Position numbers and translations under genes: made by a program. Under the pieces are notes generated by a model, which was given only the letters and a program-made list of their open reading frames with translations, was not told the DNA's origin and made no database searches. A stretch of DNA of 11,760 bases from Armatimonadota bacterium (lineage in GTDB: Bacteria > Armatimonadota > JAAZEB01): NCBI GenBank assembly GCA_012841485.1, contig DUUU01000129.1:1-11760 (forward strand), given 5' to 3'. Shown one piece after another: positions 1-8,675 of this stretch. The number at the start of each line of letters is the position of its first letter. The first letter of the stretch is position 1.

Positions 1-1637
1 ACCACGACATCGGCCAGGTTACGTCCGAGGTTCCAGCCGGTGCGAGCGACCATGCTGCCGAGGATAGGGCCGAAATCGAGAGTCAGCGGCAGGCTATCCA
101 GGCTCTTCTGCGCGGGCAGATCCGGGTCATTCAGCAGCAGGATCATGAGCGGATCGGCCCGGAAGCCCTGGCGCACGAAGTCGCCTTTGACGATCGGGTC
201 GCGAGTGTAGGCATAGGTGAGCAACGGAGTCAGGCCTAGATTCACCTGATGCCCATCGGAGAAGCCGTCGCCATCGCGGAGCATCTGCCCGATGGGCAGA
301 CGCGTGTACAGCCAGAACTTATAGACCTCGCCGATGTTCTCATCAAAGACGGGCTTGCCTGTCATGCGGCGGAAGAGCCAGGCAGCGTGCAGATCCCAGC
401 TATATCGGTAGGGACCATAGCTGATGCCCTGGTTGTGGCGCGGCGATTGGTACTCGAACCGGCGCATCGGCACCAGCTCCTCAAGGACCCGGTAGGCACA
501 GTAGCGGTAGGGCACCGGATCCTCATCGTAGAGGGCAATCGCCATGCAGAGGAGGTCGCGGTTCACCTGGGCTTCGTTGCCATGACCATTGACAATCGTC
601 TGCCGGAAGGGCGGCCAGCCGATCTCCATGTCGTCTGCCAGGCGCATCAGCTCTTTCCGGATGCTCTCGCGCTCCTCCGGGGTCATCAGGTCATAGCACC
701 AGTCGTAGACCAACGCCGCCGAATAGATCGCCCGGCCGATCTCGCGCGTGATATCGAGGAGGTTGTCAAACTGCACGGCCGAGAGGTAGTCTCGGATCAG
801 CGTCACCGCTTCGCGCCCGCGCGCCTTATCACCGGCCATCAGATAGACAAACGCCTTGTAGGTAGCAGCCTGCTCCAGCTTGGCGTTGTGGCTCACTTCG
901 GCGTTCGGCGCAACCTGGAACTCGAACGGCTGGGCCGCCATCGCCCGAACCTTTGCCCAGTGCGGAGCATTCTCTCCGCGGGTGAGATTGGCGCGCACCT
1001 GTGGCAGCGACTCCGCGTTCACCCAGATTCGTGGCCGCGACTTGGGTGGCACAACCGCCGGCTGATACTCTTCCGCTTTCGCCGGCACCTTCGGAGGCAC
1101 ATAGGGGGTCACCTGCAGGTAATCGAGGCGCACGCCTGCCGGCAGCCAGACCCGGATCTCCTGCTCTTGTCCGTTGAAGTCGAACTTGCCGGTAGCCTGG
1201 GTGCAGCTTTCCGGCCGGCTCCACGGCACGAAGACCACCCGGCTTGTCGGGCGGCTGCCATCCACTGAGATCATCAACCGGAGCGAGGCTTGCTTCCCGG
1301 TCGCTCGGCGCATCAGCTCGGTGCCATGGGCGTCTGTCGCCGCGTGGGTGCGGATCCAGTAGCGCCCCGCCTGGGGAGCTCGCACCCGAAAAACCAGGTC
1401 CGGCGCGGTATCCGGCTTGCCCACGTTGCTGGCGACGCCCGCCTTGAGCGCGACTCCCCGTTTGCTTGCGAAGCTCTCTTGCGCCACGATCTCGGTCCGG
1501 TTCGGGTCAAGCTGAGCGGCCTCTGCCTCGAGCGTGATTGGCCCGCCCTGCGCCGGCGCGGCTTCCGCGCCGGCCCCGAAGAGTACGGTCGTCAGTATCA
1601 TTGAGCTAATCCCCACCACCCTTGCTCCGAGGTGCAT
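1..1637 (-). CDS. Secreted heparinase II/III-type polysaccharide lyase (3' end outside window)
   Basis: Probable exported lyase that cleaves acidic polysaccharide by beta-elimination. The visible 545 residues begin with a signal peptide (about 1-29). A beta-sandwich or carbohydrate-binding-like domain follows (about 32-180), then an alpha-helical toroid from about 205 (WVNAESLPQVRANL). The motif NGHGNEAQ at 350-357 and SPRHNQGISYGPY at 398-410 fit the heparinase II active site. H352, E355 and Y407 have the same spacing as His202, Glu205 and Tyr257 of Pedobacter heparinase II, as I remember that enzyme. The ATG at 1637 has AGGAGG five bases upstream. The C-terminal part, with the second expected catalytic His and the beta domains, lies off the left edge, so the gene is partial only because of the window. 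It follows the SGNH hydrolase gene by 58 bp on the same strand and is probably co-transcribed. The exact substrate (heparin-like, alginate, other uronate) cannot be read from the sequence. Confidence 0.85.
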   Translation of the reverse strand, partial: MHLGARVVGISSMILTTVLFGAGAEAAPAQGGPITLEAEAAQLDPNRTEIVAQESFASKRGVALKAGVASNVGKPDTAPDLVFRVRAPQAGRYWIRTHAATDAHGTELMRRATGKQASLRLMISVDGSRPTSRVVFVPWSRPESCTQATGKFDFNGQEQEIRVWLPAGVRLDYLQVTPYVPPKVPAKAEEYQPAVVPPKSRPRIWVNAESLPQVRANLTRGENAPHWAKVRAMAAQPFEFQVAPNAEVSHNAKLEQAATYKAFVYLMAGDKARGREAVTLIRDYLSAVQFDNLLDITREIGRAIYSAALVYDWCYDLMTPEERESIRKELMRLADDMEIGWPPFRQTIVNGHGNEAQVNRDLLCMAIALYDEDPVPYRYCAYRVLEELVPMRRFEYQSPRHNQGISYGPYRYSWDLHAAWLFRRMTGKPVFDENIGEVYKFWLYTRLPIGQMLRDGDGFSDGHQVNLGLTPLLTYAYTRDPIVKGDFVRQGFRADPLMILLLNDPDLPAQKSLDSLPLTLDFGPILGSMVARTGWNLGRNLADVV

Positions 1638-1695
1638 TCCGCCCTCCTGTTTCCGCTATCCTGCCTCCGCACCCGGTCCTCTCTCTGGCGGCCGG

Positions 1696-2988
1696 TCAGT
1701 GCCGCGCGGGCGCCTGCGTCTGGCCAGTAATCGTGCGGAAGAGAATCTCCGCCATCACCTTCTGTCCCTCAGGATTGGGGTGGGCTTCGTCGGCCATCAG
1801 CTTCGCGTAAGCCTCCTGCCCCAGTTGCTTCATAGAAGCGTTGGCATCGGCGACCGTCACGTTTCGGTGGCGCTTCCCCAAGTCCCTTACCCCCTGAGCA
1901 TAGGCGTCCAGCGCCATCCAGTTTGCCTGGCGGCCGGGAGTCGGGGCGAGGAGCACACACGCCGGCCGCTTCTTCATCACGCCGGCCACCTCTTCCACAT
2001 ACCGGACCAGGTTGGCCAGGTAGCGGTCGGTGACGGCGGCCACGTCGGCATCGGGAGCCGGGCGCTCGTTGTAGCCCATCATCACCGTGATCAGGTCCGC
2101 CTCGATACCGTACACATCGCGCATGAGCCACATCCGGCCTTTGGATGTGGTCGAGCCCCCAATGGCGCGATTGATCAGGGTGATCTCGGCCTTGGGGTAG
2201 CGCTCTCTCAGCAGGCTGGCCAGCGCTGCGGGATAGGCATTCTCGTTGCCTCCCGCGGAAGTACCCCAGGTGATCGAATCGCCCAGCGCGAGGATCGTCA
2301 CCGGCTGGCCGGCCTCCAGCTTGCGGACCACGCTGGAGAGCGGTGGCAGTTTGCGAATGGGCACCCGGCGCCGGCTGGACTTCACGCCCCGGACGAGCGC
2401 CAGGTCATCGAGGCAAAACGAGATCTCGGGGCTCTTGTGGAAGATGTTGAAGTTCCAGTCCTTGCCAAAGCCGACGCGATCGATCTCCGCGGGCCGGACG
2501 CCCTTCGCGGTGCCCAGTTCATCGCTACGCGTGGTCACCGGCACAAAGTCGCCCCAGGCCAGGCGCACTTCGTGCCACTCCGTTTGCCGCAGCGGGAAGG
2601 AGGCGAACCACACCTGCTGGCCGTTGCGTGCCTGAAGCCGGATGTTCGCCCAGTTCTCCGAGCCGTCGCCCTTCACCCAGAACGACAGGCCGTCGTATCG
2701 GTTCCACGACTCTTCCGGCTGGAGACGGCGCATCGCGAGTGCCGAAAGCCGGCCGGCGTCTGCCTTTACCGCGAGCGCCGCTGCCGGACGGCCCTCGCGA
2801 TCCTCGCAGAGCGCCAGCTTCACGGTCGGGGTCTCTTTGATCCTTGAGACGGACCACTGCTCGATCTGGTCCATCGAGTCGATAGGAATGGCAGCGCCGC
2901 GCGCCGCCGCACCCGCTGATGCCGCGCCGGCGATCAGCAGTGCCACCCAGGAGGCGAAGAGTGCGTTCCGATGTCTCAAGTATCTCAA
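1696..2988 (-). CDS. Secreted SGNH/GDSL hydrolase with N-terminal carbohydrate-binding-like domain
   Basis: Exported esterase or deacylase of 430 residues. A signal peptide covers about 1-29 (ALFASWVALLIAGAASAGAAA). Residues 34-200 form a beta-rich domain (ESWNRYDGLSFWVKGDGS, TEWHEVRLAWGDF, ISFCLDDLALV) that resembles CBM11/CIA30-like galactose-binding folds. The SGNH catalytic domain covers 228-422: block I GDSIT with nucleophile Ser238, block II Gly277/278 (RAIGGST), block III Asn307 (MMGYNE) and block V DEAHPN with Asp400 and His403. All four family blocks are present, so it should be active. The start is a TTG, chosen because AAGGAG lies six bases upstream and the signal peptide begins there. 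The frame stays open a further 206 codons upstream, but that stretch is repeat and asnS antisense. The partner lyase follows, so deacetylation of a glycan before or after cleavage is a reasonable inference. The exact ester is unknown. Confidence 0.88.
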   Translation of the reverse strand: MRYLRHRNALFASWVALLIAGAASAGAAARGAAIPIDSMDQIEQWSVSRIKETPTVKLALCEDREGRPAAALAVKADAGRLSALAMRRLQPEESWNRYDGLSFWVKGDGSENWANIRLQARNGQQVWFASFPLRQTEWHEVRLAWGDFVPVTTRSDELGTAKGVRPAEIDRVGFGKDWNFNIFHKSPEISFCLDDLALVRGVKSSRRRVPIRKLPPLSSVVRKLEAGQPVTILALGDSITWGTSAGGNENAYPAALASLLRERYPKAEITLINRAIGGSTTSKGRMWLMRDVYGIEADLITVMMGYNERPAPDADVAAVTDRYLANLVRYVEEVAGVMKKRPACVLLAPTPGRQANWMALDAYAQGVRDLGKRHRNVTVADANASMKQLGQEAYAKLMADEAHPNPEGQKVMAEILFRTITGQTQAPARH

Positions 2989-2994
2989 GTGCGT

Positions 2995-3000
2995 CTCCTT
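2995..3000 (-). promoter_or_regulatory. Ribosome binding site deciding a TTG start
   Basis: AAGGAG on the minus strand sits six bases before the TTG at 2988. No ATG or GTG with comparable support lies near the signal peptide, so this site fixes the start of the SGNH hydrolase. Confidence 0.7.
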
Positions 3001-3089
3001 CTCGGTCCGGGCCCTGGTTACTTGGCGACGAAGTTCCGCGTGTAGATCGAAGAGTCCTGCCCCCGATCGCTGTGCGTGGATGGATGTAT

Positions 3090-3162
3090 CCACAGATGAA
3101 TGGGGGATTGGAACACCGCCGGAGCGCGCCTCCCCATCCGCGTCCGCCCCCTTCATCCGTGG
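3090..3162. repeat. Imperfect inverted repeat, REP/MITE-like
   Basis: The left arm at 3090-3106 (CCACAGATGAATGGGGG) is nearly the reverse complement of the right arm at 3147-3162 (CCCCCTTCATCCGTGG). One mismatch and one extra base separate them, with a 40-base spacer. The right arm belongs to a longer segment that recurs at 9412-9445. The ATCCGTGG/CCACGGAT word resembles short dispersed intergenic repeats that I recall from Planctomycetes, Verrucomicrobia and related phyla. Whether it is mobile or transcribed cannot be told here. Confidence 0.6.
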
Positions 3163-3174
3163 TATCGACGCCGG
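3141..3174 (+). repeat. Intergenic direct repeat, copy 1
   Basis: This 34-base stretch matches 9412-9445 at 29 of 34 positions without gaps, in the same orientation, with the fully identical core CATCCGTGGTAT. Both copies are in non-coding gaps. Confidence 0.65.
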
Positions 3175-3213
3175 CTGGGCGCCACGAGGGGCCCCGGCCC
3201 GTGCGTCTCTCCA

Positions 3214-3242
3214 TTGACAGAGGCGGCGGTTCGGGGCATAAT
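3214..3242 (+). promoter_or_regulatory. Sigma-70-type promoter of asnS
   Basis: A perfect -35 TTGACA (3214-3219) is separated by exactly 17 bp from the -10 CATAAT (3237-3242, five of six consensus bases). Transcription would start near 3249, giving a leader of about 70 bases before the asnS ATG. That leader is too short for a T-box-type control region. Confidence 0.75.
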
Positions 3243-3322
3243 GGGGGCGTCTGGATTGGAGGCATGGCTCAGCGGCCCGGGGGGCAGGCCGTGGCCAAGC
3301 GAGCGTTGGGGGAGGGACGACG

Positions 3323-4723
<1,401 letters not shown>

Positions 4724-4764
4724 GCCGGGCGGGCGAGGCCCCGCGAGCGCGACTCGCCTTCGGC
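4724..4764 (+). terminator. Possible terminator-like hairpin after asnS
   Basis: Directly after the stop codon, GCCG (4724-4727) and GGCGAG (4732-4737) can pair with CTCGCC (4753-4758) and CGGC (4761-4764) around a 15-base loop. There is no T tract, so intrinsic termination is doubtful. It may only be a 3' stabilising structure. Confidence 0.3.
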
Positions 4765-4997
4765 ATAGGCGGCATACGCTGAGTCTTTGCCGCGTGAGTC
4801 CCGGAGGCCAAGAGTAGCGCCGCACAGAGGGACTATGATGCTCATCCCAAAGCGCGCGCTCGCGGTGCTCGCCGCGAGGCTGTGTCCGGGATTGGGAAGC
4901 CGGACGCTGACCGTCACTCATCGCGCGCGCATTGAACACTCCGGATATTTCTACGGTCTACCTAAATCAGGACACTCTAGAACAGGAAACTCACTGT

Positions 4998-5654
4998 ATG
5001 CCTTCACAGTCACTCTTGAGTCTCCTCCAGCAGGGGGGAATCTCCCTCATCCCGCTGGGGATCTGCTCCGTGCTCGTGATCACTATCTTCTTGGAGCGCC
5101 TCTGGGCCTTCTCGCGCCTGGGTAGGCACCCGCGAGAGCTATTCCACCGCGTGGAGAGCCGGCTCACCGCCGGGCAATGGCAGGAAGCGCTCCGGCTATT
5201 GGACGAGTCCCCCAGTCCCTATGCGCGGGTGGCCAAAGCGGGCCTGCTCCGCCGGCAGGCAAGCCCGCAAGAGGTCTCGGATATGCTCACGCTCGCGTGT
5301 GAGGCGGAGGTGGCAGCCGCCTCGCGCGGGCTGCCCGTACTGGGCACCATTGGGAATATCGCCCCCTTCTTCGGTCTCTTCGGCACAGTGCTCGGGATCA
5401 TGCGCGCCTTCCAGGAGGTCTCGCACCGCGGCAGCGCGGAAGCAGCCGCGATGTCCGGCGGAATTGCCGAGGCACTCATCGCCACGGCGCTTGGCCTGGG
5501 CGTGGGCATCGCCGCGGTGATCGGCAACAACTGGCTGCAAGCCCTCGTGGAGGGCTTCCGGCTGCGCCTCGAGCGAACGGCCACGGAGTGGGTGTACTTC
5601 TTGCAGCACCTGAGCGAGCCTGCCGCCGAGCGCGATCGGGAGCCGGTCGCATGA
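4998..5654 (+). CDS. exbB: ExbB/TolQ/MotA-type proton channel protein
   Basis: Inner-membrane proton-channel subunit that, with ExbD, energises a TonB/TolA protein. It has 218 residues and three predicted membrane segments: about 13-33 (GISLIPLGICSVLVITIFLE), 112-137 and 154-178. The family signatures GNIAPFFGLFGTVLGI and AEALIATALGLGVGIAAV are present. Thr130, Glu158 and Thr163 keep the spacing of E. coli ExbB Thr148, Glu176 and Thr181. I chose the ATG at 4998, with AGGAAA eight bases upstream, over a TTG 66 bases earlier that adds an uncharacteristic polar tail and lacks a Shine-Dalgarno box. It is the first gene of a five-gene run and overlaps exbD by four bases (ATGA). It could equally be called TolQ; the ExbB name rests on the TonB-like third gene. 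Confidence 0.92.
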   Translation: MPSQSLLSLLQQGGISLIPLGICSVLVITIFLERLWAFSRLGRHPRELFHRVESRLTAGQWQEALRLLDESPSPYARVAKAGLLRRQASPQEVSDMLTLACEAEVAAASRGLPVLGTIGNIAPFFGLFGTVLGIMRAFQEVSHRGSAEAAAMSGGIAEALIATALGLGVGIAAVIGNNWLQALVEGFRLRLERTATEWVYFLQHLSEPAAERDREPVA

Positions 5655-6082
5655 TCCGAACGCGACGCGGCAAGGAAGCCGCCACGATCACCGGGATCAA
5701 CATCACGCCCTTTACCGATGTTTGCCTGGTGCTGCTGATCATCTTCCTGGTGACCGCGCACAGCTTCGCGCGCGAGTCGAGCCTCAGTCTCAACCTGCCG
5801 CGGGCGGCATCCGCGCGCACGCCCCTGCCCACCTCGGTCACGGTGAAGATCAACCGCCAGGGCCAGCTCTTCCTGGATGACGCCCGTGTGACATTGGGAA
5901 CACTAGGGGAGCGACTGAAGGAGGCGCGCGCGCGTCATGGGGTCCAGCTGCTGGTGGTCAAAGCAGACGAGGAGATTCCCTATCGACTGGTGATCGCCAC
6001 CATCGACGCCGCGCGCCAGGTCGGCTTTGACCAGATCGCGTTGGCAGCACGCCAGCCGGAGGAGTCCTCAGCAAGACGATGA
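5651..6082 (+). CDS. exbD: ExbD/TolR-type energy-transduction protein
   Basis: Single-pass inner-membrane partner of ExbB, 143 residues. The N-terminal cytoplasmic tail is followed by INITPFTDVCLVLLIIFLV, in which Asp23 is the membrane aspartate required for proton coupling in the family (Asp25 in E. coli ExbD). The periplasmic domain has the usual SVTVKINRQGQLFLDD and LLVVKADEEIPYRLVIATID elements, the latter followed by a GFDQIAL strand. The start is set by the ATGA overlap with exbB, and its own stop overlaps the tonB ATG in the same way. This implies translational coupling of three subunits made in fixed ratio. Confidence 0.93.
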   Translation: MIRTRRGKEAATITGINITPFTDVCLVLLIIFLVTAHSFARESSLSLNLPRAASARTPLPTSVTVKINRQGQLFLDDARVTLGTLGERLKEARARHGVQLLVVKADEEIPYRLVIATIDAARQVGFDQIALAARQPEESSARR

Positions 6083-6885
6083 TCCCCGCGTCCTACCGTC
6101 CCTGGCTGATCCTCTCGTTGGGGCTGCATGCCCTGGCGCTGGTCGTGCTGGGTCAGACCTCCCTCCCTGCCCCCCGGCAAGAAGCGCAGGCGCTCGTTCC
6201 GATCCGCTTCCTGGAGCCGGAGGCGCCGCCCGCTGCTCGCCCGCAGGCCCCAAAGCCGAAGGTGAGCGTCGCTCCCAAGCCGGCGCCGAAGCCACCCAAG
6301 CCGGAGCCCAAGCCGCGTGTTTCTCGGACGGCGCCCGCGCCGAAGCCGGCCGTGGTGCCTACGCAACCGCGCCAGCGCGCCCGCACCGATCCGAAGCCGG
6401 CATCGCGCCCGGGGAGCCCGACCGGGCAGCCGGATGGCACCGCCACCCGGCCCGGAGGCGGTTTGCGCCAGGGATCCGGGCAGAGCAGTCCCGCGCCCCC
6501 CGCCGTCATGCGCACGCCGGGAGGCAAGGGGTCGCCTGCGCCACCCGGGCGACCTGGAGGCACGAGCACTCATGGCACCGGAGAAGAGCCAGCGGGCCCC
6601 ACTACCGGACCGGTACGCCTGGGAGGCGCCCTGCCCACCTATCCCAAGCTCGCCGAGGATGCCGGCGAGGAGGGCACCGTCGTGGTGACCGTCACTATCA
6701 GCCCGAGCGGCGAGGTGCAGAGCGCATCGGTCAGCCGCTCCTCCGGGCATGACTCGCTCGATGCGGCCGCCCTGCGCGCCGCCCGCTCCTGGAAGTTCAA
6801 ACCGGCGCTGCAGCGTGGAAAGCCTGTCGTGAGCACGCAGAGCATTCGCTTCCACTTCGCCGGCGGCAGCGTCTCTGGAGGGTAA
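6079..6885 (+). CDS. tonB: TonB-family periplasm-spanning energy transducer
   Basis: A 268-residue protein that should transmit ExbB/ExbD energy across the periplasm. The N-terminal membrane anchor at about 8-25 contains S13xxxH17, the SxxxH motif of TonB and TolA anchors. Residues 48-110 are rich in Pro-Lys (PKP, KPPKPEPKP). Residues 110-180 form a Gly/Pro/Ser/Thr linker. The C-terminal TonB fold covers 183-262, with LPTYPKLAEDAGEEGTVVV, the YP motif and LDAAALRAARSWKFKPAL. All three parts are intact. It overlaps exbD by four bases, and a secreted protein gene follows by four bases. No TonB-dependent receptor gene lies in the window, so the outer-membrane partner is unknown. Confidence 0.93.
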   Translation: MIPASYRPWLILSLGLHALALVVLGQTSLPAPRQEAQALVPIRFLEPEAPPAARPQAPKPKVSVAPKPAPKPPKPEPKPRVSRTAPAPKPAVVPTQPRQRARTDPKPASRPGSPTGQPDGTATRPGGGLRQGSGQSSPAPPAVMRTPGGKGSPAPPGRPGGTSTHGTGEEPAGPTTGPVRLGGALPTYPKLAEDAGEEGTVVVTVTISPSGEVQSASVSRSSGHDSLDAAALRAARSWKFKPALQRGKPVVSTQSIRFHFAGGSVSGG

Positions 6886-6889
6886 TCGC

Positions 6890-8608
6890 ATGTTCGCGCG
6901 GCTCGCCGCCCTACTCATCGCCGTCACCTGCTCCCTGGCCTCACCCGTGGTAGCGCAGGAGCCCACTCCGGCCGGCCAGCTCTTGCGGCCCCCAGCCGCC
7001 GGAGACGCCACGGCGTCTGGCCCGATCACGCTCGCCAATGAATTCATCCGCGTCGTGGTCAATCGGGGCCCCAACGAGGCCGGCCGCTTCTCCGTCGGCA
7101 CCACCGGGGGCGACCCATCACGCCCCCAGAGCGCGAACAAGCACCTCATTTTCGGCGGGAGCTCTCCGTGGACCAGCTACACCACGCTCTCCATCGACGG
7201 CACGAGCTACGTTTTCGGTGGGCCCACCACCCGCCGCGCGGGAAAGACGGCCCGCTATGGCAAGCTGATCGCCGCCCCGCAGGTCACGCCAACCTCGGTG
7301 ACGCACCTGGGCCAGCTGGGGGAGATCGAGGTGGCCCAGGAACTCGCCTTCATGCGCGGGCCTAGCACCCGCATGTTTGATACGGTTCAGATCACCTACC
7401 GCCTCACCAACCGCGGGGCGGCAACCCACCGCGTCGGGCTGCGCATCCTGCTCGATACGATGCTGGGCACGAATGACGGTGCGCCGGTGCGTGCGGGCAG
7501 CGAGGCGATCACCGCCGCGTGCGCGCTGGCGGGGAAAGCTGTGCCGGATTACTGGCAAGCGTTCGATAGCATCGCGAAGCCCACGGTGATCTCCCAGGGA
7601 AGCCTCCGTGGCGGCGAGCTGACCCCGCCCGACAAGATCCTCTTCGCCGATTGGGGCACCCTGGCCGATGAGGCCTGGGAGCCCGCGCTCACGCCCGGCC
7701 AGGGCTTCACCCGTCTGGGCGAGACGGATCCGGACACCGCCACCGCGCTGTTCTGGAACCCGGAGCCGCTGCCGCCGGGCGCCACACGGATCGTGCGCAC
7801 CGCCTACGGCATCGGCGGTGTCAGCCTGCAGCCGGGCAAGCTGGCGCTGGGGCTCACAGCCCCCTCCGAGAGCACTTTCCTGCACGAGCGTACCCAGCCG
7901 ATCACTGTGGCCGGCTATCTGGAGAACGCGGGCGGGTTTGATGCGCGCGACGTGACTTTGCGGCTTGCCCTCCCCGAGGGCCTGGAGCTGGTTGCCGGCC
8001 AGCCCACGATGCAGTATGCCAGATTGGCCCCGAACGAGACAATCCAGGGAAGTTGGACGCTGCGTCCCACCGGCAAGGCAAGCGGCGAGCTGCCCGTGAC
8101 CCTGACAGCCACCAGCGCGAATATCGAGCAGAACAGCCTCACGCGCCGGATCCAGGTCCATGTGCCCTCGCCCCGGCTGAGCACGCTCGCGGAGCGCCCC
8201 TCGGTGCCGCTGGAGACCAACGGGCTCCCCACCGTGGTCCTCGTGCCCGTGACGCTCTCCCCCGCGACGAGCTTCGTCTCCGCGCGCATCGTTCTGGCCT
8301 ACGATCCGGAGGTCATCCGGGCGTTCGATCTCTCGCGCGGGCGGGCATTCGTGGATCAAGGCGCGTTGCTCCCGGGGTGGAGCTTCGACCTCTCGCAGTC
8401 CGGACGGGTGATCATCACCGCCACGCGGGGAGAAGCGACACCGCTCACCCAGGCCGAGGCCAATCTGGGCGTGATCCGTTTCCGGAGTGTGGCTCCCGGA
8501 GTGAGCGCGCTGAAGCTGGAAGAGGTGGAGCTGATCAACGGCAAGGGGGAGCGAATCCCCGTGGAGTGCCTGGATGCCGCCATTACCGTCATCCGGGCGA
8601 AAGAGTGA
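6890..8608 (+). CDS. Secreted multidomain protein with C-terminal cohesin-like domain
   Basis: An exported 572-residue protein that I do not recognise as a named family. A signal peptide covers about 1-22, with likely cleavage VVA|QE. Residues 45-310 are beta-rich, with features such as ITLANEFIRVVVNRGPNEAGRF and LRILLDTMLGTNDGAPV. Residues 315-427 look like a CARDB/DUF11-type immunoglobulin-like domain (ITVAGYLENAGGFDARDVTL, LPEGLELVAGQPTM). Residues 446-568 look like a cohesin-type beta-sandwich: an early VVLVPVTLSPATSFVSARIVLAYDPEVI, then GWSFDLSQSGRVIITAT, and LGVIRFRSVAPG near the end. No dockerin is seen here. The GGAGGG ribosome binding site overlaps the tonB stop, so it is translated with the energy-transduction set. 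A role as an envelope scaffold or a client of the TonB machinery is inference. Confidence 0.8.
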   Translation: MFARLAALLIAVTCSLASPVVAQEPTPAGQLLRPPAAGDATASGPITLANEFIRVVVNRGPNEAGRFSVGTTGGDPSRPQSANKHLIFGGSSPWTSYTTLSIDGTSYVFGGPTTRRAGKTARYGKLIAAPQVTPTSVTHLGQLGEIEVAQELAFMRGPSTRMFDTVQITYRLTNRGAATHRVGLRILLDTMLGTNDGAPVRAGSEAITAACALAGKAVPDYWQAFDSIAKPTVISQGSLRGGELTPPDKILFADWGTLADEAWEPALTPGQGFTRLGETDPDTATALFWNPEPLPPGATRIVRTAYGIGGVSLQPGKLALGLTAPSESTFLHERTQPITVAGYLENAGGFDARDVTLRLALPEGLELVAGQPTMQYARLAPNETIQGSWTLRPTGKASGELPVTLTATSANIEQNSLTRRIQVHVPSPRLSTLAERPSVPLETNGLPTVVLVPVTLSPATSFVSARIVLAYDPEVIRAFDLSRGRAFVDQGALLPGWSFDLSQSGRVIITATRGEATPLTQAEANLGVIRFRSVAPGVSALKLEEVELINGKGERIPVECLDAAITVIRAKE

Positions 8609-8675
8609 CACGGCAGAGCCGGGCCGGAGGCGCACGCTTCTGACCGGCGTTCTTGAGTGGCGTGGAAGGAAAGAG

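Larger units (their letters stand above)
2989..3322. other. Divergent intergenic region between SGNH hydrolase and asnS
   Basis: About 334 bases without a convincing gene. It holds the leader and ribosome binding site of the SGNH gene (left side), an imperfect inverted repeat at 3090-3162, a recurring 34-base segment at 3141-3174 and the asnS promoter at 3214-3242. ORFs crossing it in several frames have no ribosome binding site or recognisable domain. I could not pick out a convincing leftward promoter for the SGNH-lyase pair. Confidence 0.6.

Noticed and set aside
249..2847. Two long rightward reading frames (249-1268 and 1534-2847)
   Set aside because: They lie antisense to the lyase and SGNH genes, whose proteins have signal peptides and catalytic motifs. 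The rightward proteins are rich in Arg, His and Gly without domains, as expected from GC-rich antisense frames.
3243..3322. T-box or other riboswitch upstream of asnS
   Set aside because: The leader is only about 70 bases, with no specifier stem, T-box sequence or terminator pair.
5980..7149. 389-codon leftward frame
   Set aside because: Antisense to exbD, tonB and the start of the next gene; low-complexity Arg/Gly/Ala composition and no domain.
7118..8635. 505-codon leftward frame
   Set aside because: It is antisense to the cohesin-like gene, has no ribosome site or recognisable domain, and is rich in Arg, Gly and Gln, as expected for an antisense frame of a GC-rich gene.
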